From contig JAVBXK010000012.1 in NCBI GenBank assembly GCA_030824555.1, positions 1-45,404 on the forward strand: a DNA stretch of 45,404 bases. The letters are read 5' to 3'. Positions within the stretch are counted from its first letter, which is position 1; each line of letters begins with the position of its first letter. The stretch comes from a bacterium. Lineage in GTDB: Bacteria > Pseudomonadota > Gammaproteobacteria > Burkholderiales > Burkholderiaceae_C. The notes beneath the pieces are model-generated. The model was not told the origin of the DNA. It worked only from the letters and a program-made list of their open reading frames with translations, and searched no databases. Shown in pieces: positions 38,269-45,404 of the stretch. Position numbers and translations under genes: made by a program.

Positions 38269-39390
38269 ATGGGCCAGCGCACGCTTGCCCGACCCATGGC
38301 CTGGCTGTTTGCCGGGCTGGTGGCGTATGCCAGCCTGTACCCGTTCACGGGGTGGCGCACACAGGACGGTGAATTCCTCGGGTTCCTGTGGGCACCCTGG
38401 CCCCGGTACTGGACGGCATTCGACGTGTTCGGTAATCTGGTGGGTTACGTGCCACTCGGGTTCTTTCTGGTCGTCACTGTGTTGCGGACGCAGGGGGGGC
38501 CATGGCAGTGGTCTGGCGCGCTGGTGTTCCCTTCGCTGCTGTCGCTGGCCATGGAAAGTTTGCAGGTCTACCTGCCCAGTCGGGTTCCCTCCAATGTCGA
38601 TTGGTTGCTCAACTCTGCTGGCGGTGTGCTGGGAGCGTTGCTGGCACAGGTGATGCACCGGACGGGTGTGCTGAACCGTTGGCAACGGCTGCGCAGCAAC
38701 TGGTTCGTGCCCGATGCGCACGGCGTATTGTTGTTGTTGCCATTGTGGCCGGTGGCATTGCTGTACCCTGCTGCGGTCCCCCTTGGCTTGGGGCAGGTAC
38801 TGGGCGCTTCCGAGGCGTGGGTGGCGGCCACGCTGGCCGACACGCGGTTTGCCCACTGGTTGCCGACAGCGGAGCGCGTGGTGGTGCCATTGAGCCCCGC
38901 GATGGAAGCGCTGTGCGTGGGGTTGAGCCTGCTTGTACCGTGTTTGCTGGGGTACGCCGTGCTGAAGGGCGTGGTTCGGCGGGTGGTGCACCTGTGCCTG
39001 TTCACAGGCGTGGGGTTGCTGGTGTCTGCACTCTCTTCTGCCATGACGTACGGCCCCGTGCATGCGTGGGCTTGGCTGACGCCACCTGTGATGGTGGGCG
39101 GCTTGTTGGGCGTGATCGCTGGCATGGGCGCAGTGGCGCTGTCGCGCCGGGCCTGTGCGGTATGGCTGTTGCTGGTGCTGGTATTGGCGTTGGCGCTGTT
39201 GAACCAGGCGCCGCCCACGCCGTATCTGGCTGAATCGCTTGATGTGTGGTCGCAGGGGCGGTTCATCCGTTTTCACGGCTTGACCCAGTGGGTCGGTTGG
39301 CTGTGGCCGTATGCAGTGCTGTGGCATGGAATCGGACAGGCGACGCGCCGTGGCACGCCGGGCGGATTCGACCAGACTACGCAGGCCTGA
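38269..39390 (+). CDS. VanZ-like family membrane protein
   Basis: A 373-residue protein with about nine hydrophobic segments. The N-terminal part has ASLYPFTGW, FDVFGNLVGYVPLGFFLVV and the pattern SLAMESLQVYLPSRVPSNVD then WLLNSAGGVLGALLA, typical of the VanZ domain (E-x(n)-R-x5-D-x4-N-x2-G). VanZ itself gives mild teicoplanin resistance; the general function of the family is not known. The C-terminal half is additional hydrophobic sequence of unknown role. ATG 38269 lies eight bases after the HemJ-like stop with GAGG close by, and a TTG just ahead is less likely. Co-transcription with the HemJ-like gene is probable. Confidence 0.85.
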   Translation: MGQRTLARPMAWLFAGLVAYASLYPFTGWRTQDGEFLGFLWAPWPRYWTAFDVFGNLVGYVPLGFFLVVTVLRTQGGPWQWSGALVFPSLLSLAMESLQVYLPSRVPSNVDWLLNSAGGVLGALLAQVMHRTGVLNRWQRLRSNWFVPDAHGVLLLLPLWPVALLYPAAVPLGLGQVLGASEAWVAATLADTRFAHWLPTAERVVVPLSPAMEALCVGLSLLVPCLLGYAVLKGVVRRVVHLCLFTGVGLLVSALSSAMTYGPVHAWAWLTPPVMVGGLLGVIAGMGAVALSRRACAVWLLLVLVLALALLNQAPPTPYLAESLDVWSQGRFIRFHGLTQWVGWLWPYAVLWHGIGQATRRGTPGGFDQTTQA

Positions 39391-39494
39391 GGTGCCCCCG
39401 GCCTGGCAAGTTGAGTCTGCGGGTGACCCGTTTGACCGACCTGGCGGCAGGGGCCGAGCCCTCCGCCAGTCAGCAGCCTTCTAGAATTGACCGC

Positions 39495-39860
39495 ATGAAC
39501 ATCCCTCTCACCCCTTCGGTCGACGCAGCTGCTCCGTCTTACTACGAGCGGCATATTTTTTTCTGCACCAACCAGCGCGAGGCCGGTAAAGACTGTTGTG
39601 CCCATCATGGCGCAGTCGATGCGTTTGAACATTGCAAAGCACAGGCCAAAGCGCTGGGTTTGCTGGGCGCGGGCAAGGTCCGCGTCAACAAGGCCGGTTG
39701 CCTGGACCGTTGCGCGGGCGGCCCGATCGCGGTCGTGTACCCGGAAGCGGTTTGGTACACGTTTGTGGACAAGTCAGACATCGACGAAATCGTGACCTCT
39801 CATCTGGCAAAAGGGCAGGTGGTGGAGCGGTTGTTGACACCGCCCGACGTGGGGCGGTGA
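39495..39860 (+). CDS. thioredoxin-like 2Fe-2S ferredoxin
   Basis: The 121-residue product has a thioredoxin-like 2Fe-2S fold. The first cluster cysteines lie in HIFFCTNQREAGKDCCAHHG and the second pair in NKAGCLDRCAGGPIAVVYP. YTFVDKSDIDEIVTSHL closes the domain. Such ferredoxins occur in many Burkholderiales as stand-alone electron carriers of unknown partner. ATG 39495 follows a TAGAAT -10-like box (39482-39487) by only seven bases. The transcript might therefore be leaderless or start further upstream. The alpha/beta hydrolase gene follows after a 58-base gap that is mostly a 37-bp repeat. Confidence 0.88.
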   Translation: MNIPLTPSVDAAAPSYYERHIFFCTNQREAGKDCCAHHGAVDAFEHCKAQAKALGLLGAGKVRVNKAGCLDRCAGGPIAVVYPEAVWYTFVDKSDIDEIVTSHLAKGQVVERLLTPPDVGR

Positions 39861-39876
39861 ATTTGATGCTTTTTTT

Positions 39877-39913
39877 GCCTTTTGCGCATGTATTGAATGA
39901 ATCAGGTGCTATC
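39877..39913 (-). repeat. 37-bp dispersed repeat before the hydrolase gene
   Basis: On the minus strand it begins GATAGCACCTGATTC and ends GCAAAAGGC, followed by AAAAAAA. Length is exactly 37. The first six and last four bases match 18874-18910 and several inner positions agree. It fills the gap between the ferredoxin and hydrolase genes and lies just before ATG 39919. Confidence 0.55.
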
Positions 39914-39918
39914 GAATC

Positions 39919-40542
39919 ATGAACTCACAGACACGGCTTTTCATGATCGATGGCCCTGCCGGAGCCCTGGAGGTTGCGGTCGACGAGCCTGCGGGCGAGT
40001 GCAAAGGCGTGGCAGTGGTGGCTCATCCGCATCCCTTGTTCGGAGGCAGCTTGAGCAACAAGGTGGTGCAGACCCTGGCGCGTGCATGCGTGCAGTCAGG
40101 TTGGCATGCGGTGCGGTTCAATTTCCGTGGTGTGGGGCGCAGCGCGGGTGTTCACGATAACGGGCAAGGCGAGCTGGACGATTTGCTGGCAGTGGTCCAG
40201 TCCCAGGCTCCCGCCGGGCCACTGTGCCTGGCCGGTTTCTCTTTCGGTGCCTTCGTGACCAGCCATGCTGTGCAACGCCTGTACCCGGTGCGCGACCTGC
40301 ACCGGGTGATGCTGGTGGGCACGGCCGCCAGCCGTTTCACCGTGGCCCCGGTGGCCCCGGAACTCCACGACCGCACCCTGGTCGTACACGGCGAGGTGGA
40401 CGACACCGTGCCCCTGGCATCGGTGCTCGACTGGGCCCGCCCGCAGCACCTGCCGGTGACGGTGATACCCGGCGTGGCGCATTTCTTCCATGGCCAGTTG
40501 CCGTTGCTCAAATCGTTGGCGCTGCGGCACTTGAGGGGCTGA
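39919..40542 (+). CDS. alpha/beta hydrolase
   Basis: A 207-residue alpha/beta hydrolase similar to small cytoplasmic esterase-like members. It shows VVAHPHPLFGGSLSNKVV, the VRFNFRGVGRSAGVHDNG segment, and the nucleophile elbow GFSFGAF (Ser-centred). VVHGEVDDTVP (Asp) and PGVAHFFHG (His) complete the triad. Proteins of this layout are common in beta- and gammaproteobacteria without proven substrate. It may be co-transcribed with the ferredoxin gene 58 bases upstream and with the carboxypeptidase gene that follows. The start ATG lies beside a 37-bp repeat, which leaves no visible ribosome site. Confidence 0.9.
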   Translation: MNSQTRLFMIDGPAGALEVAVDEPAGECKGVAVVAHPHPLFGGSLSNKVVQTLARACVQSGWHAVRFNFRGVGRSAGVHDNGQGELDDLLAVVQSQAPAGPLCLAGFSFGAFVTSHAVQRLYPVRDLHRVMLVGTAASRFTVAPVAPELHDRTLVVHGEVDDTVPLASVLDWARPQHLPVTVIPGVAHFFHGQLPLLKSLALRHLRG

Positions 40543-40624
40543 CAGGCTGGCAGCGCATGCATGCGCTTTCTGGGTGGCGTCGACCTGTCCCATTATTTTG
40601 TTTGTTGTTTTGAAAGCTGTTGTT

Positions 40625-41803
40625 TTGAAAAAGACTTTGACCCAATGGTCGTTGGCACTCGCGTTATCAGCGTTGTGTTCAGGTGTCATGGCGCAGGCGG
40701 TGCAGCCGCCTGAGGTGGCCGGGAGGGCGTACCTCCTATATGACGTGACCGCGTCACAGGTGCTGGCGGCCAAAGATGCCGACATGCCAGTTGAGCCCGC
40801 GTCGCTGACCAAGTTGATGACCGCCTACCTGGTGTTCGATGCGCTGCGCGCCAAGAAACTGAGCCTGACACAAACGCTGTCGGTCAGCGAGCGGGCCTGG
40901 AAAATGCCTGGCTCGCGCATGTTCATTGACCCCAAAATGCAGGTGCCGGTAGAAGACCTGATCAAGGGCATGATCGTCCAATCTGGCAACGATGCCACCG
41001 TGGCGCTGGCGGAAGGTGTGGGCGGCACTGTTGAACGGTTCGTTGAAATGATGAACGCCCAGGCCCAGGCACTGGGCATGAAAAACTCGCAGTTCAAGAA
41101 CCCCGAGGGCCTCACGGCCACAGGCCATACGACCACTGCGCGCGACCTGGCCACACTGGCCACACGGTTGATGAAAGACTTCCCTGCCGATGTTGCGTAC
41201 TACGCTATCCAGAAGTACCGCTATCCCGGCACGCCTGCGGCCAATGACACGAACCGCAACCTGTTGCTGTTCCGTGACCCGACGGTGGATGGCCTGAAAA
41301 CCGGGCACACCAACGCGGCTGGGTATTGCCTGGTGGCCACGGCGCGGCGTGACGTGGCTGGGTTGGGTGAGGGTAAAGCCGGTCAACGCAGGTTGTTGAG
41401 CGTGGTGTTGGGTGCTGCCAGTGAAAACGCCCGAGCGGTCGAGAGCCAGAAACTGCTCAACTGGGGCTACACGGCGTTCGAGCCAGTGCGGCTGGTCAAG
41501 GCCGGGGAGCCGCTGGTCGAGCCCGTGGTGTGGAAGGGCAAGGCGCCGGTGGTCAAGCTGGGCTTGCCTGACGGAGTGGTGGTGTCGGTGCCTGCAGGCA
41601 CTGCCAAGCAGCTCAAGACCGATGTCGTGCGCCCCGATCCACTGGTCGCACCGTTGCATGCCGGGCAGTCATTGGGCGTGCTGCGTGTCACGCAAGCTGA
41701 CGGCTCTGTGGTGGCTGAAGTGCCGCTACAGGTGCTCCAGACGGTGGAAGAAGCGGGCATTCTTGGCCGCGCCTGGGATGCCATCCGCCTCTGGATCAAG
41801 TGA
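40625..41803 (+). CDS. dacC: D-alanyl-D-alanine carboxypeptidase (PBP5/6 type)
   Basis: The enzyme trims the terminal D-Ala from peptidoglycan stem peptides in the periplasm. Motifs are SLTK (active serine, in EPASLTKLMTAYLVF), SGN (VQSGNDATVALAEG) and KTG (DGLKTGHTNAAGYC). A PBP5-type C-terminal domain ends in an amphipathic anchor GRAWDAIRLWIK. With TTG 40625 the signal peptide reads MKKTLTQWSLALALSALCSG, ending near VMAQA. No ATG is available; GTG 40574 and TTG 40598/40610 are alternatives and none has a strong ribosome site. The symbol follows the Burkholderiales naming of this PBP5/6 paralogue and could also be dacA. Confidence 0.88.
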   Translation: MKKTLTQWSLALALSALCSGVMAQAVQPPEVAGRAYLLYDVTASQVLAAKDADMPVEPASLTKLMTAYLVFDALRAKKLSLTQTLSVSERAWKMPGSRMFIDPKMQVPVEDLIKGMIVQSGNDATVALAEGVGGTVERFVEMMNAQAQALGMKNSQFKNPEGLTATGHTTTARDLATLATRLMKDFPADVAYYAIQKYRYPGTPAANDTNRNLLLFRDPTVDGLKTGHTNAAGYCLVATARRDVAGLGEGKAGQRRLLSVVLGAASENARAVESQKLLNWGYTAFEPVRLVKAGEPLVEPVVWKGKAPVVKLGLPDGVVVSVPAGTAKQLKTDVVRPDPLVAPLHAGQSLGVLRVTQADGSVVAEVPLQVLQTVEEAGILGRAWDAIRLWIK

Positions 41804-41832
41804 GCGTTTGCGGACATTTCGCTTTGGGGTCG

Positions 41833-41861
41833 TTGTGCTGTGCACGAGTCGGTGATATATT
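41833..41861 (+). promoter_or_regulatory. probable str operon promoter
   Basis: TATATT at 41856-41861 is preceded by TGA, an extended -10 feature, and by TTGTGC (41833-41838) at 17 bases. The transcript would have a leader of about 60 bases that includes the palindrome TCGGAA-TT-TTCCGA (41872-41885) before the rpsL start. Confidence 0.5.
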
Positions 41862-41927
41862 CGAGGGCTTTTCGGAATTTTCCGAGGAGCTTTCGTTTTC
41901 GCTTTTTCAAACGTTTAGGGACGTTTC

Positions 41928-42305
41928 ATGCCAACTATCAATCAACTCGTGCGTCACGGGCGGGAGGTCGAAAAGACCAAATCCAAGAGCCCGGCCATGG
42001 AAAACTGCCCCCAGCGTCGTGGCGTGTGCACCCGTGTGTACACCACAACGCCTAAAAAGCCTAACTCCGCTTTGCGTAAGGTCGCCAAGGTGCGCCTGAC
42101 CAACGGTTTCGAGGTCATCTCCTACATCGGCGGTGAAGGCCACAACCTGCAGGAACACAGCGTTGTGCTGGTTCGCGGTGGTCGTGTCAAAGACTTGCCC
42201 GGTGTGCGTTACCACATCGTCCGCGGCTCGCTGGACTTGCAAGGCGTGAAAGACCGCAAGCAGTCCCGTTCCAAGTACGGTGCCAAGCGTCCCAAAGCCA
42301 AGTAA
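41928..42305 (+). CDS. rpsL: 30S ribosomal protein S12
   Basis: The 125-residue protein lies at the decoding centre of the 30S subunit. Sequence and length are standard: [20 protein letters not shown] at the start, [40 protein letters not shown] and [16 protein letters not shown]. The lysines of TTPKKPNS and VKDLPG, whose changes give streptomycin resistance, are unchanged, so the allele is of the sensitive type. It is the first gene of the str operon here. Normally rpoC lies upstream in beta- and gammaproteobacteria or a short distance away; in this window a carboxypeptidase gene takes that place. Confidence 0.99.
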   Translation: MPTINQLVRHGREVEKTKSKSPAMENCPQRRGVCTRVYTTTPKKPNSALRKVAKVRLTNGFEVISYIGGEGHNLQEHSVVLVRGGRVKDLPGVRYHIVRGSLDLQGVKDRKQSRSKYGAKRPKAK

Positions 42306-42419
42306 TTGGTCGGTTCGCCTTGGGCGGTGTTGCCGTCCAAATTCGGTGTTTGACCTGAGCTGGCAAGCTTGTGTCAAGCGAAGTGACCCACAGTGCACAC
42401 ATGTGACCGGGTCGAGTAA

Positions 42420-42450
42420 GTGAGAGCTTCGAATCGTGTTGAGCTCTCGC
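42420..42450 (+). promoter_or_regulatory. hairpin in the rpsL-rpsG gap, possible S7 control site
   Basis: GTGAGAGCT (42420-42428) pairs with AGCTCTCGC (42442-42450), nine pairs with one G-T, around a 13-base loop. It lies 42 bases before rpsG in a 187-base intercistronic region without a gene. In E. coli, S7 binds the rpsL-rpsG intercistronic RNA to repress its own synthesis; this structure is the likely counterpart. Confidence 0.5.
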
Positions 42451-42492
42451 GGTGTCTGAAATGACGCCAACTGAAGCAATGAGGTTTTTAAC

Positions 42493-42963
42493 ATGCCACG
42501 TCGTCGCGAAGTCCCTAAACGTGAAATCCTGCCGGATCCCAAGTTCGGCAATGTCGAATTGTCCAAATTCATGAACGTCATCATGGAAGGTGGCAAGAAA
42601 GCTGTTGCAGAGCGCATCATTTACGGTGCTTTGGAGCAGATTGAGAAAAAAATCGGTAAAGACCCTCTTGAGGCGTTTACCGTGGCTATCAACAACGTCA
42701 AACCCATGGTGGAGGTCAAGTCCCGTCGCGTGGGTGGTGCCAACTACCAGGTGCCCGTTGAAGTGCGCCCTGTCCGTCGCTTGGCTTTGTCTATGCGTTG
42801 GATCAAGGAAGCTGCCCGCAAGCGCGGTGAGAAGTCCATGTCCATGCGGTTGGCCAACGAGCTGATCGAGGCCACCGAAGGCCGCGGCGGTGCCATGAAG
42901 AAGCGTGATGAAGTTCACCGCATGGCCGAAGCCAACAAGGCATTCAGTCACTTCCGCTTCTGA
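42493..42963 (+). CDS. rpsG: 30S ribosomal protein S7
   Basis: The 156-residue protein nucleates assembly of the 30S head and contacts tRNA at the E site. It shows [55 protein letters not shown], the [10 protein letters not shown] segment and KREEVHRMAE-like [16 protein letters not shown] at the end. Length is standard for bacteria. It follows rpsL after 187 bases and precedes fusA by 101 bases. Confidence 0.99.
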   Translation: MPRRREVPKREILPDPKFGNVELSKFMNVIMEGGKKAVAERIIYGALEQIEKKIGKDPLEAFTVAINNVKPMVEVKSRRVGGANYQVPVEVRPVRRLALSMRWIKEAARKRGEKSMSMRLANELIEATEGRGGAMKKRDEVHRMAEANKAFSHFRF

Positions 42964-42968
42964 TCCAC

Positions 42969-43036
42969 ACGGGTTGCAAGTCAACCCGTTGCCTTCTCAG
43001 AGGCGAGCCCGCATCCCTGCATCTGGGGTGGCGGGC
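42969..43036 (+). terminator. two hairpins in the rpsG-fusA gap
   Basis: ACGGGTTG/CAACCCGT (42969-42976 and 42982-42989) is followed by GCCCGC/GCGGGC (43007-43012 and 43031-43036), whose inner ATCCC/GGGGT extends the stem. The second ends in TTTA. It looks like a partial terminator or attenuator within the str operon, which could set the ratio of ribosomal proteins to elongation factors. Confidence 0.5.
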
Positions 43037-43064
43037 TTTAGTACATCATCAATGGAGAATTTTC

Positions 43065-45167
43065 ATGGCACGCACCACGCCCCTTGAGCGTTACCGCAAT
43101 ATCGGTATTTCCGCCCACATTGACGCCGGCAAAACCACCACTACCGAACGCATCCTGTACTACACGGGTGTCAACCACAAGATCGGGGAAGTGCACGACG
43201 GCGCAGCCACCATGGACTGGATGGAGCAAGAGCAAGAGCGTGGCATCACGATCACGTCTGCTGCGACCACCTGCTTCTGGAAGGGCATGGACCGCTCCTT
43301 CGAAGAGCACCGCATCAACATCATCGACACCCCTGGACACGTTGACTTCACCATTGAAGTGGAGCGTTCCATGCGCGTGTTGGATGGCGCGTGCATGGTC
43401 TACTGTGCAGTGGGTGGTGTTCAGCCTCAGTCTGAAACCGTTTGGCGTCAGGCTAACAAGTACAAAGTGCCGCGCCTGGCCTTTGTGAACAAAATGGACC
43501 GCACCGGTGCCAACTTCTTCAAAGTCGTTGAGCAGATGAAGTTGCGCCTGAAGGCCAACCCCGTGCCTATCGTCATCCCGATCGGTGCTGAAGAAAACTT
43601 CACCGGTGTGGTTGACCTACGCAAGATGAAAGCCATCATTTGGGATGAAGCGTCCCAAGGTATGAAATTCACCTTCGAAGAAATTCCCGCCGAGTTGCTG
43701 GCCACGGCCAAAGAATGGCGTGAAAAGATGGTGGAAGCAGCCGCTGAAGCCTCTGAAGAGCTGATGAACAAGTACCTTGAAGAAGGCGACTTGACAGAAG
43801 AAGAAATCACCCACGGTCTGCGCGTGCGCACGCTGGCGGTTGAAATCCAGCCCATGCTGTGCGGTACCGCGTTCAAGAACAAGGGCGTGCAACGCATGTT
43901 GGACGCCGTGATCGAACTGATGCCCTCACCTGTTGACATCGAAGACGTCAAAGGCACAGATGACGACGAGGCAGAAGTGTCCCGCAAAGCCGATGACAAC
44001 GAGAAGTTCTCTGCGCTGGCCTTCAAACTGATGACCGACCCCTATGTGGGCCAGCTGACGTTTGTGCGCGTGTATTCAGGCGTGATGAAAAAAGGCGACT
44101 CTGTCTACAACCCTATCAAGGGCAAGAAAGAGCGTATCGGCCGTATCGTTCAGATGCACGCCAACAACCGTCAGGAAGTCGAAGAAATTCGCGCGGGCGA
44201 CATCGCTGCCTGCGTGGGTTTGAAAGACGTGACCACGGGCGAAACCCTGTGCGATCCCGAAGCCATCATCATGCTGGAGCGCATGGTGTTCCCCGAGCCT
44301 GTGATTGCTCAGGCTGTCGAGCCCAAGACCAAGGCCGACCAGGAAAAAATGGGCATTGCCCTGCAGCGCCTGGCCGCCGAAGATCCTTCTTTCCGTGTCA
44401 AGACCGACGAAGAGTCCGGTCAGACCATCATCGCCGGTATGGGCGAGTTGCACCTGGAAATCATTGTTGACCGCATGAAGCGCGAATTCGGCGTGGAAGC
44501 CAACGTGGGCAAGCCCCAAGTGGCTTACCGCGAGACCATTCGCAAGACGGTGGAAGACAGCGAAGGCAAGTTTGTGCGTCAGTCGGGTGGTAAGGGTCAG
44601 TACGGCCACGTTGTGTTCAAGATTGAACCCAATGAGCCCGGCAAGGGCTTCGAGTTTGTCGATGCCATCAAGGGCGGTGTGGTGCCTCGCGAATACATCC
44701 CTGCGGTGGAAAAGGGTGTCATCGATGCGCTGAACACCGGCGTGCTGGCGGGCTACCCCGTGGTCGACGTCAAGGTGACGTTGCACTTCGGGTCCTACCA
44801 TGATGTGGACTCGTCCGAAATGGCTTTCAAGATGGCCGCTATCCTTGGCTTCAAGGAAGGTTGCCGCAAAGCCAGCCCAGTCATTCTGGAGCCCATGATG
44901 GCTGTGGAAGTGGAGACACCCGAAGACTACGCTGGCAACGTGATGGGCGATTTGTCCTCACGTCGCGGCATGGTCCAGGGCATGGACGACATGGTCGGTG
45001 GCGGCAAGGCCATCAAGGCAGAAGTGCCCCTGTCCGAAATGTTCGGCTACTCCACCACACTGCGTTCGATGTCTCAAGGCCGTGCCACTTACACGATGGA
45101 GTTCAAGCACTACAGCGAAGCTCCCCGTAACGTGTCCGAAGCCATTGTTTCGCAGCGCGCCAAGTAA
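43065..45167 (+). CDS. fusA: elongation factor G
   Basis: The 700-residue GTPase moves tRNAs and mRNA through the ribosome and helps recycle it. G-motifs are [13 protein letters not shown] (G1, residues 17-29), [10 protein letters not shown] (G2), DTPGHVDF (G3) and [10 protein letters not shown] (G4). Domains II-V follow with [34 protein letters not shown], then [13 protein letters not shown] and [10 protein letters not shown]. Length and order match a canonical FusA. Codon use here is less G+C-biased at third positions than neighbouring signalling genes, as in highly expressed genes. It is followed by tuf after 120 bases. Confidence 0.99.
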   Translation: MARTTPLERYRNIGISAHIDAGKTTTTERILYYTGVNHKIGEVHDGAATMDWMEQEQERGITITSAATTCFWKGMDRSFEEHRINIIDTPGHVDFTIEVERSMRVLDGACMVYCAVGGVQPQSETVWRQANKYKVPRLAFVNKMDRTGANFFKVVEQMKLRLKANPVPIVIPIGAEENFTGVVDLRKMKAIIWDEASQGMKFTFEEIPAELLATAKEWREKMVEAAAEASEELMNKYLEEGDLTEEEITHGLRVRTLAVEIQPMLCGTAFKNKGVQRMLDAVIELMPSPVDIEDVKGTDDDEAEVSRKADDNEKFSALAFKLMTDPYVGQLTFVRVYSGVMKKGDSVYNPIKGKKERIGRIVQMHANNRQEVEEIRAGDIAACVGLKDVTTGETLCDPEAIIMLERMVFPEPVIAQAVEPKTKADQEKMGIALQRLAAEDPSFRVKTDEESGQTIIAGMGELHLEIIVDRMKREFGVEANVGKPQVAYRETIRKTVEDSEGKFVRQSGGKGQYGHVVFKIEPNEPGKGFEFVDAIKGGVVPREYIPAVEKGVIDALNTGVLAGYPVVDVKVTLHFGSYHDVDSSEMAFKMAAILGFKEGCRKASPVILEPMMAVEVETPEDYAGNVMGDLSSRRGMVQGMDDMVGGGKAIKAEVPLSEMFGYSTTLRSMSQGRATYTMEFKHYSEAPRNVSEAIVSQRAK

Positions 45168-45284
45168 TCGCAATTCATCAGTTTGTCTGCGACTGTGTGC
45201 CCCCGGGTTTGCCGTGCCCGGGGAACCAGCAACATGGTGCAGACGTAAAACCAACACACGGCAATTGCTCTTTTTGGAGATTGA

Positions 45285-45404
<120 letters not shown>

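Noticed and set aside
40590-40624. AT-rich TTTG/TTG run before dacC as a further 37-bp repeat copy
   Set aside because: It lacks both the GATAGC-like start and the AGGC end, so it is probably just a weak leader.

Overview
The window reads as chromosomal DNA of a betaproteobacterium of the order Burkholderiales, most likely family Comamonadaceae (Acidovorax, Hydrogenophaga, Rhodoferax and relatives). The evidence is high G+C, a split cobalamin-dependent methionine synthase behind an S-adenosylhomocysteine (SAH) riboswitch, Bug-type solute-binding proteins, a 37-bp intergenic repeat of a type I associate with this family, and the order rpsL-rpsG-fusA-tuf. The genus call is inference.

Region 1 (1-3.7 kb): the end of a small secreted-looking protein, then a promoter, an SAH riboswitch and metH lacking its homocysteine domain. 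Region 2 (3.7-13.9 kb): c-di-GMP signalling. It holds a globin-coupled diguanylate cyclase, a periplasmic-binding-domain cyclase, a DUF2917/MocR-regulator divergent pair with a clear operator, and a same-strand run Bug protein - PhnD-like lipoprotein - GGDEF/EAL sensor. An MFS transporter follows. Region 3 (15.2-18.9 kb): a visibly more AT-rich accessory block on the minus strand, with an unknown protein carrying a HEPN-like R-x4-H motif, a DUF4160 protein, two DUF2442 proteins, an AAA ATPase and a TOPRIM-like DUF4276 protein. The last two are start/stop-coupled. It is the best candidate here for an uncharacterised defence or toxin-antitoxin system. Region 4 (19.1-25.6 kb): two large convergent GGDEF-EAL sensors, making five c-di-GMP proteins in about 22 kb.

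Region 5 (25.7-34.4 kb): a ComM/YifB-type ATPase; glnK-amtB behind a textbook NtrC site and sigma-54 promoter, ended by a strong terminator; a small exported protein; glcE-glcF with a PanE-like reductase; and an SDR. Region 6 (34.5-41.8 kb): dienelactone hydrolase, CorA-like transporter, hemB, a candidate small RNA with an anti-Shine-Dalgarno loop, a HemJ-like protein, VanZ-like protein, 2Fe-2S ferredoxin, alpha/beta hydrolase and a D-Ala-D-Ala carboxypeptidase. Region 7 (41.8-45.4 kb): the str operon (rpsL, rpsG, fusA, start of tuf), with hairpins in two intercistronic gaps.

Two families of dispersed repeats run through the window. The 37-bp element occurs at least five times, including inside the metH and panE-like reading frames and across the hemB stop codon. 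A roughly 160-bp element with inverted ends follows metH and recurs in altered form after the panE-like gene. I saw no tRNA, rRNA, CRISPR array, transposase or integrase gene. All family assignments come from reading motifs by eye; none was checked against a database.
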